A stretch of DNA of 64,000 nt from Balanoglossus misakiensis (lineage: Eukaryota > Hemichordata), in NCBI GenBank assembly GCA_040954595.2, contig CM082581.2:8184001-8248000 (forward strand), in the 5' to 3' direction. The translations under genes were made by a program, and so were the position numbers. Every line of letters starts with the position of its first letter. The stretch's first letter is position 1. The notes beneath the pieces are model-generated. The model did no database searches and was not told where the DNA came from. It was given only the letters and a program-made list of their open reading frames with translations. This document shows positions 11,501-23,000 of this stretch, piece by piece.

Positions 11501-14067
11501 GGCAATGTTGTGATGTGACGTGACAGAGAAAGTCCACAAGTTTGTGGGTAGACGTTATTTTGTTGTGTCTGGGTCAAACAATTCTAAAACGCACCAAAAT
11601 ACAGCCGCAAAAATTTGAAAAATGAGCTTGTCATTATCGTTCTATTTCTTGAACCCCAGCCCAATCCTTTATGTTAAATTTATCGTGATATTTTTCAATT
11701 TGATGAAAACTAGAAATAATAACTTTAGTTAAAAGTTATCAGAAATGATTTGGCAACGGTTTAAACTTGATCAGGTTCCACGTAAGGGGCCCGACCGAAA
11801 CAAAATTACAACAATCCCTGATGCAAATAATGACGAAAACGCGGAAAAATGAAATGGCGATGATTTCAACGCGAGACATGGATATGTTAGATGGGATTCG
11901 CCCTCAAAGCTGACAACTAAATTGCCACTACTCAAAGACACTCAGCCTGTTATCTTGTCTCTCACTGACCCTGTGCTCACTCCGAATTCTCGTGAAAAAA
12001 CATCAGATTTTGATAAAATGGCCTCTTTCCACAATAACACATCCCCGATAAGTCGTTATTCGAATCGATTGAAAAGGCGATACAGGGCGATTTAAAACCC
12101 AGAAGATGCTTTTTAATGCATTGTCATATTTCATTGTTTATTTGCCGCTTTCTCCGGGCTATTAAGATCCCTTTTATGGTTTTCACAAGATTAGAGTGAA
12201 ATTTGTACAAATCAGCTAAAGCGTGCTTCGCAACCATTCAGATCTCGTAAATGACTTTCTTTGCCAATCTCAGTCGTACACGTCAAAGTATAAGTACTTT
12301 ATATCGCCTCCAAAGAGAGACAGAGAGAGAGAGAAAAAAATAGAAACTCTTCTCACCCCTTGCCACCGGTGAAAAGACACATAAACAAGATGTGATGTGA
12401 AATAGCTTTCATTGAATCCGTCGAGGGACGGCATGTTTTATTGTTATTAAATGTTACACGCATGACGTCATGTGCTTCCAGTAAAGGCGAGGAGACAGTT
12501 AAGTCAATTCACCTCTGCACTGATTGCTTTCACGGAGGTGAGGGCTCTACTTGCTTGTGCAATATGTCACTTCTTTGCACGCTATCGACGAGAGCAAGAG
12601 GCCGATGCGAACACACACACACGCGTAATATGTGTCATTCAATGATTATTTTAATACAGCCATTTTCACCATATTTTAATCGATAAAATAGGTTGATAAT
12701 ATGTCTGTGTATATCCATAAGTAAGCTCATTTAACTGGAGCATTCTAATTTTGAAAATAGAAATAATGCAAAAAATGTCAGCTATTGGGAATTTAATTGC
12801 AGATATTTAGCAAGAAGTATGGTTATAGTTGTATAGTTCAAAAATATTCAAGATGAGTGTGCACTTGAAGAAAGTGGGCTTCATCGCTGTGCGCATATAT
12901 ACTCCCTTTCCTCCCAGTAAATGGAAATTTTGATTGATTTAACAAAAGTGTACAGTCGGTATGCGAGAGTCTTCTGGCTCGCTTTAATTGGAGCTGTCGT
13001 GCTCGTGATCAAATCCGTGATTTTTCCCTCGCTCAGACGACGTGATAGGATACCCCGCGAAAGCAAAAGCAAACGGCAACGATGAAGAACGGCGTGAGCG
13101 GTGACGTACTTCAAATGCCGGCAGTTGGGCGAAAGGAATCCGGGCGGCCTTCAATTAAAAAAGCGATGTTTACTCCTTGGGCCAAGAATAACTCTTAATT
13201 ATGCTCTCAAATCGTGTCAATTTTTCAAAATATCAACCTCGTGCGCGCCGCGTGGGGCCGCGCATTGGCCACTGGATTTATAGTTGTCCTCCTCGCGCGA
13301 AGTGGCGGACGCAGCGGGTCGGAATTTGTCGTGATGGACTCTCCCTGCAATTATCACACCTTTCACGTCTTTTCAAACTATTCTGTGTGCCGTCGCAGTC
13401 AGTCAAAAGACTTGCGTGTCTGCCGTGTACATTGCACACGTCGAGTTATTTTCTTCGGGGATTGTCGTTCGATCTGACAAACACAGACCCGATTTGTTTT
13501 GCACGTCTGTTACCCTTTGTCTATGGTAAAATGCCGCGCCATGGTATTGAATTATCTCGATCTATCACGAGTGTATGCACGCAGTACCAAAACGGAAATT
13601 TAGGACCGTTAAAGCATTCTGTCAAAACTGAGAAACTTGGGAAACAACACAACCCCTTGCATGGAACAAACAACAATATTTTCACGTTTGGTAGTTTCGT
13701 TCCTGTTATTTCCGCAAACAACACAATTCGTTTAAAATACAAAACAGAATCATGAAAAATAACTCCTACTCTAGTGGTTGTATAGGGAATTTGCTCTTTA
13801 GTAATATTTCTTTAACAGCCTCCCCCCTTCTCTCGAGTACTTAGTTGAGCATAGAAAACGACGGTATTGTATCAAACTACGGTAATGACTTGCAATTGAT
13901 GTACATGTATATGTAAACCAATTGAATAGTTTAAAACAACGTTTTCTTTAACGTTTGTCGTCGCGTGTTTCACGATTTATATAGAAAAAAGGTACGCTAT
14001 ATTAATGTTCAGTTCTTCAATGGGAATTCTCCATGGCCGATTCCTTAGCTTGACAAGGTGACCTTTA
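8542..14067. other. Gene-free stretch
   Basis: I see no convincing exon. Open frames such as 11100-11465 (+) and 13201-13755 (+, 184 codons) have no recognisable domain, and their composition is not protein-like. Short GA-rich (about 12310-12335) and C-rich tracts occur. A plus-strand octamer ATGCAAAT lies near 11824. The stretch probably holds regulatory DNA of the MOGS-HMX interval, which is inference. Confidence 0.4.
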
Positions 14068-14150
14068 TTCACACCCGCCCAGGTGTGACCCCAGGTCATA
14101 GCTGGACACAATAGCATACCTGAGCCAATCCACTTATGGAGTGTGAAATT
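14059..14150. promoter_or_regulatory. Cluster of T-box-like and nuclear-receptor half-sites
   Basis: TTCACACC (14068-14075) and AGGTGTGA (14081-14088) form an inverted pair of T-box half-sites with a 5-bp spacer. A third site, GAGTGTGAAATT (14139-14150), differs at one position from the second half of the Brachyury palindrome. TGACCT (14059-14064), TGACCC (14086-14091) and AGGTCA (14093-14098) are nuclear-receptor half-sites in the same 40 bp. The density suggests an enhancer; binding is not shown. Confidence 0.3.
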
Positions 14151-14460
14151 AAACTCGTCCAGTCTGGCGCTCGCACCGTTCAATGGTCCTGCAGTCATCA
14201 ACACCTGGCCTCAGCCCTTCAGACGGTTATTACATGTAACTGACTTCCCTCCCAGAAGGCAAACTGTTTTACCGCCAATTCACACCATCATTTCACGGTA
14301 ATGAAATGCCCCAAGACTGGGTGACTTTCAATTTTTCTTTTCAATCACTTTGAGACGAGGTGTCAATTTAATGAGATGGCTGACTTATTGTGCATAGCCC
14401 AGACTGTTGTTAATTTCGGTGTCTTCTCTTTGCTTTGTCATCTGCACGTTTTCAACCTAT
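14151..14460. other. Gene-free stretch
   Basis: No exon or repeat is recognised. It follows directly on the T-box-like cluster and contains an AACACCTGGCC E-box-like motif near 14200. Confidence 0.3.
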
Positions 14461-14545
14461 CCCCTTCTCCCCTCTCTGTCTTGTATTTCTCTCTCCGCCT
14501 CTCTCTGTCTCTCTCTCTAAGCCTCTGTCTGTCTGTCTGTCTGCC
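14461..14545. repeat. Pyrimidine-rich tract with (GTCT)n
   Basis: CT-rich low-complexity DNA ending in about five GTCT units. Confidence 0.9.
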
Positions 14546-14702
14546 AGTTTTTCTCTGCACAGTATGTGAAATAAACTAAATTGTGTGAAATGTATACAAA
14601 TATAAAAGATTGGGATACGCATTCTAATCACCCCTCACTTTTAGACGTGAAAGAACAAAATATATCATGATGGAGTCTATAAATAAATACATTAATTAAT
14701 GA

Positions 14703-14705
14703 AAA

Positions 14706-14752
<47 letters not shown>
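14703..14752. repeat. (AAAT)n microsatellite
   Basis: About 12 perfect AAAT units. Confidence 0.95.
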
Positions 14753-17700
14753 CATGCGTGATAAATAACTAAACACAATCAATTAATCAAATTAATCGAT
14801 CAGCTATTGAAATGAGTCGTGTCACGGTATCGGCCCGGGAAGAATCGCAGTTTTTTTCCCTTTTTCTTCTTCTCTTACATGACTTACAAATCGGCGCAAC
14901 TTGAAATATCCATTTTGTAATGATAATTTACCAGGGACCTTTTGTAAATATAAGCAGTGCCGATGGTGGTGTACTTTATAAATTGGTTGCAATTTCGGTA
15001 TGCGTCAATATCTTGAACACGTCTAAGCTCTGACCGCCGGTGATGATCTTTCCAGATCCTACCCAATCCTGGTCGTTGGCGTCGCCCTGCAAAAATAACT
15101 AGGTCCCCGCGTTTTTGTTCTATAAGTGTGCGGTCCACTGATAATAGTCTGAGATTTGCCGGCATAGGTTTTTGAAATGTCCCATTAAACGTTAACTATC
15201 GTTTTTAAATGTTTTACGTGGGCGCGTTTATAAGCCAAGCATGACATTGGAAGTATATTGCAGCACCCCCAATTACCGTGGCATACGGCCATTTCGGTTT
15301 TATTTTCAGATAGTCGTTTATCGCGTCAAATCGCATCTTGTGTCCTGCGAATGATTCCTGTCTTGTCGTTTCGCCGTCGTGTAATTGCCTACTATAGGAC
15401 TAAATTGCGAGTTTGTCTCTATGCACGCCCGAAATGATTCAGCTCTTGTCTCTCATCAGATATTAGCGTTGTTCGGGAACGTGCAGTTAGTAAAAATATT
15501 CCTGCATTATGTACCGCAGATAGTGTTTTTAATTGAGCGCAATTGGTTGCGTATCACGGAGACAAAACGTGTCTTGACAATCTATCTCCGTTTCATCATC
15601 GATCACAGAAACACAAAAAAGGGCAGTCGTTCTGTACACATGTCACAAAAGAACACGTTCGAATCGGGTACTGTAATTTAAAGTAGGCCCTGGACGCGCA
15701 AAGACAACGTGTCATATCCCGTTGACGGTCGACTTGTCTTTATGTCTCGCGTCGTTCTCCTGTCATTAGTGTAAGCTTTTAAACAAGTGAATCTGGACCA
15801 TTAACATTTAAAAGCCCTTAAGCTTCGACCATCAACATTTGATGTTAAAATGCCACGTTCACACACTTTCATGTCGGGGCGAAGTAGGCTATGCGCATGT
15901 CATGCATGATTTGGCTGGAGCGGCGTGGTCGTCTGGTACGGAATAGACCTACGGTATGGTATGATGTGGAGTTCGTCATACATCTCATCTCTCATCGAGT
16001 CATCAAATCACCATAAGTGGGGAGCATAATTTGAATAATTTAGCAGTTTACGACATGTACGTCACCGCGATAGTCCGGTCGTCCCAATGAACCCGCATAT
16101 ATCGGGGCGCGTCCCGTGCGAGGGCTTTTGAACACGATCTAATATTTTAGCTATATGCTTACTTTTTCAAGTGTCATTTTTTACAACCGTATTTGCAATA
16201 GTTTGGAAAACAAATTAATGCACAGGATTTTTTTTTCTCTCCGCAACAAGCGGACAAGTCGATCACCTATTCTCCGGCTCGGGCAGTGAGCGGAGGGGGT
16301 GAACTTGCACAAAAAATAATACTTTGCATCTTTTATTTTATTGCTGCTGCCAGCGTACCAAAGTATTTTTTTCTATAAATTATGTCTCGTCCAAAACAAT
16401 AAAATAAATATTCCGCTGACGAAAATCACGTACACGTCCATGATATATGAACAGTCACTGCATTCAAGAAAAAAAGTCAATTCGAAATGATTTTGCCGCC
16501 ACATATTGTACCTGGGGGAAATCATTATTCCAAAATACGAAAATTACCGAGATTAAACTCGTATTATACTTGTCATTGACATAAAAGACTCGTGTTCATA
16601 TCTGTGTCCTGGGTAATGAAAAATAAATCAGCGAGCTCTCCGAGAGGGTTTCTCATAAAATATTGCACACTTTAGCTTGTAGCCTGATCAAATAATGACG
16701 ATTCGTATTATACGTTATCGAGATTGCTACACGACGATTTAAACCATTCAGGTGGGCTTTTATTTCACCGTGTTTCTTACCTTCTAGTAAAAGCCTAATC
16801 GCTTGACGTTGATAAGATCTGATCTCCGGCTCCACTGTTATAAATAATAAAAGGCGGACGTTAAAGAAAATGTATAATTTACAGGCTGTATTAGTGCTTA
16901 ACGCGTGTGTCTCTCTATATATGTGCGTGCGGGTGTGTGTGTGTGTGTCCGGTTGTCTGGGCTGCGATAAACACAGAGCCAGCGTCCCCGGCATTTCACG
17001 GGTGTCAAATCAATACACGGCTTTCTTAACTACCATAGCTGAAAAAACAACACTTTTTTCTTATGACATCTTTGTCAGTGAGAGATGTCTGGGCGAAGGA
17101 AGCCGTCACTCCTCGCTCTCGACGTTCTTTCATCGTTTCAGCTACGGGGGCTCCTTCGGTTGTGGCTCGGCTCTGCGATTCAATTTCCTGGCTTTTCAGT
17201 CGATGAACGCCGCGTCTCACCTCCTTTAAAGACGCTCTCCATCTTGGCTTATTGTAACGCGATACGCACACCCCGAGATCCCGAAGACTTACAGGGGACT
17301 CCGCTCATTTTCCCCCCTGGGTCAGATTATAAAGCCTTTTAATACGAGATATATTTTCATTTGCTCGGGGAAGAGGGTAATCTCTCCATTGCCCCGATGA
17401 TGGCTAGGCACAGAGCGGCATAATTTTACCTCTTTGCCTGGCTCGCGACCGTTATTAAAGTATGGCTATTAATTATTAACATGTGTTGTATCTCTTAAAG
17501 GGGAATGTGTCGCCTCAGAGGGAAAGAATTATTGGCAAACCTTTGAAGTAGCTGTATATAGCTAGAAGACGCCAGACACGTTTAAATAACTGTCTCCGCT
17601 GAAATTTTATTTCTCAAGTAAGTACAATATTGCTTAAGAAAAATATTCTGTTTTTTTTTTTTTTTCATTCTAAAATTTAAGACTTTTACTCTCTCTATGT

Positions 17701-19898
17701 ATATCGTCAATGTACTCGGGTCTAACTTAGTGATTGATGCAATCTGATATAGTTGAGCATTTGAAAAGAGTGACGTCACACCACAATGGTTTTTTTAAAT
17801 CACGTACGCTCAAGATTTGCTTTGTTGTGGAGAAGTGAAGAAAGACGAAAGAAACCGATCTGAGAGACCCGCGACAGTAGAGAGCCGATTTGTAAAGTGC
17901 AAACGTGAAAGATTTGTGCAGATCACTCAAAGGAGAATGTTTTAAGAGACTATAAATCGTTGAGTATCGCAGACCAACCATTCGCGTTACAAACTACGTC
18001 TTTATCAATTTGCCTCGACCACGGTGACATCAGCGCTCAGGGTGTAAGAGACAGCGTATACGTGCTAGCCATAATATACAAACAAAGATCGCGGATGCAG
18101 GAGAGAGAGAGAGAGAGATGAGGTTCGACTTCAATGACGCTCCCAGCCAGATGTCATCCCCGAAAAAAACGAAGACATACTCTAACTATACACACTGCAC
18201 ATTGTCACCAGTTTAATAATTTTTTTCTTCTTCAGTAGTTGATGCCGGGGGGAGTGGTTACATTAACATGCCACCTATAAACCCCCTTAGGTAACACAAC
18301 ACGAATGTAGATCTCTCTCCTCGATATTGCATATTTATTCACATGGATGCTGCATGGGTGACTCATGCCGGCCCATTAGCAGACGACTCTGCTGTTACTT
18401 GTTATAAACCCAGCGCACATATGCCGCCCAGATGCACACCGCCTTCTCCGGCCATTAATCATTCATGGCCCATGCCAAGAGGTTATCGAGAGCCGCGCTT
18501 GTCTGATAGTGACTTCTGTGAAACGGTGGCGCTACCGGGGCGCAAGAACCGTCACGTGATCCGACAAGTTCTCCACGTGGCTCTGTTATTGAATTTCGGT
18601 TATTTATCGAGTCTCAGACAACTTGTTTTCCCGGGGTTCCCGACTTTTCCACTTTTTTATAATTCCTCGCGTTCCTCTCAAGCCACCTGGGGTTGACCCC
18701 GGCTCTTGTTTGAATGCCCGTCGTCTGAAATTCGATGCAGTGCGTCTTAATTCGCAAATCCGCAGTGAGAAGGGGATGCGTCGTGCGTCAGCTCAGATTT
18801 TTTTTTCTTCCCGGCATGTTATTCAATTTAAAATATTGATTTGAGTGAGCCGATAACACAGGACGCCCAGTCAGCGCCAAAATTACAAGTTAAACATTCA
18901 TGAAGATGTCATCTGTACGTTCTTAGATCCTTTTTTGTTGAATGACTTTTCGATAGCGTGTGATATTACAAGTGGGACTTGTCATTCTATCCTTCGACTC
19001 AGAGATATCGACGTCATCAGTCGAAAGTTACACGAGTTGACTTTCGAGTTTTCGTGAACGCCTACGGTGAACATCGTCCGTGTGTACGTTTAATTCTGTA
19101 TAGTGAAAATAGTTTTGTCGTCAACTCCCAGTTTGTTATTGTCGTTTAGTATTTTTGGCTTTGGAATGAATTTCCCAGTGGTTGAATTCAGAGGCTGACC
19201 TCCCGATACACAAATCAAGCCAACCATCTAGTCTTTTTATATTTACCTCCAACCATCAACTCCGATATCCGACCCGCCCATCCATCATCCACCCGTCCAC
19301 CCTCACTTATACCAATTCAACCTTCCATCGCGGAGGCAAACGACCCTTCAAACTTACGTCAACCGACCATCGAACTATGATCGTAAAATTATTCAGAGAT
19401 GCATTGTAATAGAAACGCCTCGGATTTGTGCATTTAACAATGCCGTCGCTACTTTTTCTATAATAAAACGTCTTTTGGTTGAGAGATTACTCCATGAAAT
19501 AAGATTTAACAGTTCGCGACTGCCATGAAAAGAGTATTGAAGGCGCAAATGATGGCCTCGTTTGACTGTTAAACCAATCATACAACATTAAGTGTAATGG
19601 TATACTTCTATCCATCGATACTTCGTCATAATTTATGATCACTTTTAGTCTTATCGTCACCTGATCTCTAATCTTAGAGCGTCTTATAGTAAGAACCTCG
19701 CACCTGCTTTTATTCTGACATGCAATCTTTATAATTTTCCCCTTAAATCCGGCCATTAGAACCGTTCTCCATTTCCGTTAAGAGGGCAAATTCGTTCAAC
19801 TGCGATAATAATGGTCACCCGTAAAAAAAGTCAATCACATGCGATCCTCGAAAGTAACAGTGACATGATCCAGTTAAAGTCTTTTGTGGGCTACCATC
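14753..19898. other. Gene-free stretch with two doubtful minus-strand exon-like segments
   Basis: Around 15165-14890 (minus) a 93-codon ATG frame ends at a GTAAGT-like donor. A competing frame, 15086-14976, begins after TTTTTGCAG and reads GDANDQDWVGSGKII before stopping. They cannot both be right and neither is recognised. At 16837-16783 (minus) a 55-nt segment with AG and GTAAGA borders is open in one frame. Short repeats are (GT)n near 16935, a T run near 17650 and (GA)n near 18105. No gene call is justified. Confidence 0.35.
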
Positions 19899-19995
19899 TC
19901 CCCTCTTCGCTCTTTCTATCTCCCCTCTCCTGATTCACTCTGTCTCTATTTCTGTCTCCCCGTTTCTATCATATTTATCTTCTTCTCTCTTATAG
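19899..19995. repeat. CT-rich low-complexity tract
   Basis: Nearly 100 bases dominated by C and T on the plus strand, ending in CTCTCTTATAG. It forms a long polypyrimidine tract before a possible exon, but could equally be chance low complexity. Confidence 0.85.
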
Positions 19996-20090
19996 TTCGA
20001 CTGCAGTGCAAGATGTGTGCAGCTGCCGAAATCAGCACCATCCTCGTAAATGGCAACTCTTGCGTCATCACTTTGGTCTTTCTTGGAAAG
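19996..20090 (+). other. Candidate 95-nt exon of unknown transcript
   Basis: Bounded by a strong acceptor (polypyrimidine tract then TTATAG) and the donor AAAG|GTAAGA. Two of three frames are open. The frame with two carried bases reads RLQCKMCAAAEISTILVNGN and ends in phase 0 at LVFLGK, which looks protein-like. No homology is recognised and no partner exon was found, so it could belong to a lncRNA or be a pseudo-exon. Confidence 0.25.
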
Positions 20091-23000
20091 GTAAGAAGCA
20101 GCGATGATGTTGTTGTGTAAGACGATACCCTCCTTGAGACGCATGCGCAATATTATGGGGGCTGGGTTTTGTCTCCAGGTGCATGTATACATGCAGTGGA
20201 TACGCTCCACCACCTACGAAGGCGCCCTCTTACGGAGGATTTGATCCAGTGCATTGAGTTGTCTGCCAACCTCGTCGTCCGGGGAATCCCAATACATTGT
20301 ATCCCCCCCCACACACACATAGTAAAGCCACTCGGTAAAAATGCCCACCGGTGTGCGCCTGCGATACAGATCAATTAGCTCGATGATTTGGAAAAACAAC
20401 AAGTGCAAATGCGTCGCCTAGCAATTGCGTCGTGCTACACGAATATCTCGGGAGAATTTGATGATTAGCCAAACAAACAAACAAACAAACAAACAAACAA
20501 CCACTCATTAGTGGCTCAGTTTCCGGACGCAGGGTTTCAACGGCCGGGTACGATGAGAAGCGTCCGGCGCTTTTTTTTGCGATTTCTGAAGCGTCGTTTC
20601 TGTCGTTAATTGAAGATTTACCGATAGATGTTTCTGCTGCCTATAGGTTTTTCTCGGTGTACGTTGACTTACAGAGTTAAGAAAGTAGACATGAGGATAG
20701 TGTTGAGAAAAGAAAGGGCGAAAATGAGAAAAAGGAAGAAAATTGAATATAATGCTTTCAAGTTGCAACGCCCCCCCCCCCAAATCATAAATTCTACACG
20801 TTGTACTTTAAATTGATATACTTCACGGGGTAAAAAGTTCTTGTGGGAATTACTTCTGGTAATTAGTACAGGAAGTACTAAGTAGTGAACACGTTGTTTC
20901 CGTATTGGAGATATGATAAGGAGAAGAAAGGTGAATTCAAACCAGTACACTTATCGAATACTAGCATGTACTTGGGAGGTAAAAAAAAACGGTATACCAC
21001 TTTTCCTCATTATTAGACAAGAATACTCTGTCTTTGACATTTCACCTTTCACTGCCGTCTCTCCCAGGTGATCATGGAAGCCCTGCCAATTACGTCATTA
21101 CTAAAATAATCGGATTATTCGAGTTTGACTCATAAGTTTAAAATAATAACTCATTAGCTGCGCAGTTAGGTGTGGAGCAGCGGCCATATGTCCCAGAGTG
21201 GCGCCCATGAGAATCACGAACGATTATGCGCATTTAGTCGGGTACAGATAATTGCCAATGGGTCGTCAATGCACAGGGTGGGGCCGTGGAAAGTGATGGA
21301 GATTAAGGGAAAATGTCACGATTTTATGTTTGAAGTGGCTGGATCCACGGTTAATGCCACACTTGTCGGACACAAGGAAGTGCTTATCAAAGTCTGAGAT
21401 TTGATCGCGCACGGTGGAGAAATAATAATGAAATCTGTAATACCAGAATTCATTTCTTGGAAGCGAGTGCTGATGCTGAACTACTCGAGTCAAAAATTGG
21501 ATGCCTGTTTTTTGTTAGACGTTTTTGTTAGATGTCACTTTAACGTATCTGAGTACTGACAACACAACTGTGTCTGTGATGGCAGTGAATTCAACTGAAA
21601 TCAACAACACACTTGAAAAGGGAACACGAGGGGGGGGGGAGCGTACAACCCCTATAATTCAGTTCAAATAATGTCGCACACATCAATTCAAGAATAAAAG
21701 AATGCTCCACCAACACTGAAAACGAGATAAGACATCTTTATTAATGACAGATGGGTTGTGACATAGGTAGTTGGAAAATCTGGTTGTGATTGGTCAGAGC
21801 AAAGACTAGTCGAGAAAATATGAATTAAGGGCGCTTCCAGTTATTGTGGAAAGGGGAGGGCCGGGAGAGTTTGGGGTTGGTCGGCCACGTAAAAGGTGGC
21901 CCCTCTACGGCAGGTTTATAAAATGTGACCCTCCCTCGATTCCCCCGACCCACCCCATAACCAAAAGCTCCCAACATGACTGGTGTAGATCAATATATTC
22001 GGTACGGAAAAGTTAATGTCATAGTATATTTTCATGACAGCGACTGTCCGCGACCATCACCAAAATCCAAGAGTCTGATTTTTTTCACAGAGAGTGTCAA
22101 GACGTATTATGATAAAAACATATATACGTTGAATATAAATGTTATATACAAGTATATGACTATATATAACTATATATATATGTAACTTTATACATATAAT
22201 TTTCAACTTCTATTTTTTGAACATAAATCACAGTGTCACAATACCGTTATCAGGTAATCGCGTATGGTTTAATGAATAAAAGTCAAACGCTTTGGAAGTT
22301 TTGACTCGCATAAAAGATGCTGACAACTCCAATAGAAATGACAAAATAGAAGATTAAAATGGACACAAACAAAGCGATGTTGCGCGCCATTATCCCGGGG
22401 TTTCTTCTCCATTAGACGATTGCGATGGCGCTTTGTTATTTGAATAGAGCGAGGCGCAGTCACTCGAGATAGCGTCATTTCATCTCCACGTTTATTGCCC
22501 AGGCCTGTGCTGCTCATTACACGCTGATATTGACACGGTACAAGCAAAAAAAATCAAACACAAGGTTTGTGTACAAAATCTGCTTTTCACTGATTATCAT
22601 TACTACTTGACGTCACGTGTCCTTTGTAATCGACATCGTATGAATGTGAAATGAACAAGTGGGCACAATGGCCCGGCCCCGCACTCGCCTAATTTGCGCT
22701 CCTGTCGAATGCCGGGAAACTTCTTACAATAGCTTACACCGTAAACCCCGTGCCTCAGACCCAGCCATCAACTCTGCTCCTCCTCCCCCCCCCTCATCCC
22801 GAAAAAAAATCAATTTAGCCCAGTAATGACAGAGTGGTGCCCCTGCAAGAAACGGTGCAATCTCGTTGATCATTTTTTATTCGCTCGCTCCACTGTGGTC
22901 TGAAAAGTCCACGCTTTCTTCACCGAGACCACTTAGACTTAATGGCTTGTACCAATTTCCGCCGTTTACACTGAAATCATCTTCCCTTGTAGCAGGAGGA

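Noticed and set aside
13201-13755. 184-codon ATG frame, plus strand
   Set aside because: No recognisable domain and no splice or promoter context. A frame this long is only mildly unexpected by chance in 64 kb.
14890-15165. Possible minus-strand exon (93-codon frame, or 15086-14976 in another frame)
   Set aside because: The two readings exclude each other, neither is recognised, and the splice-like borders are single and unpaired.
16783-16837. 55-nt minus-strand exon-like segment (EPEIRSYQRQAIRLLLEG)
   Set aside because: Only one frame is open over 18 codons and no partner exon is visible; pseudo-exons of this quality are common in 64 kb.
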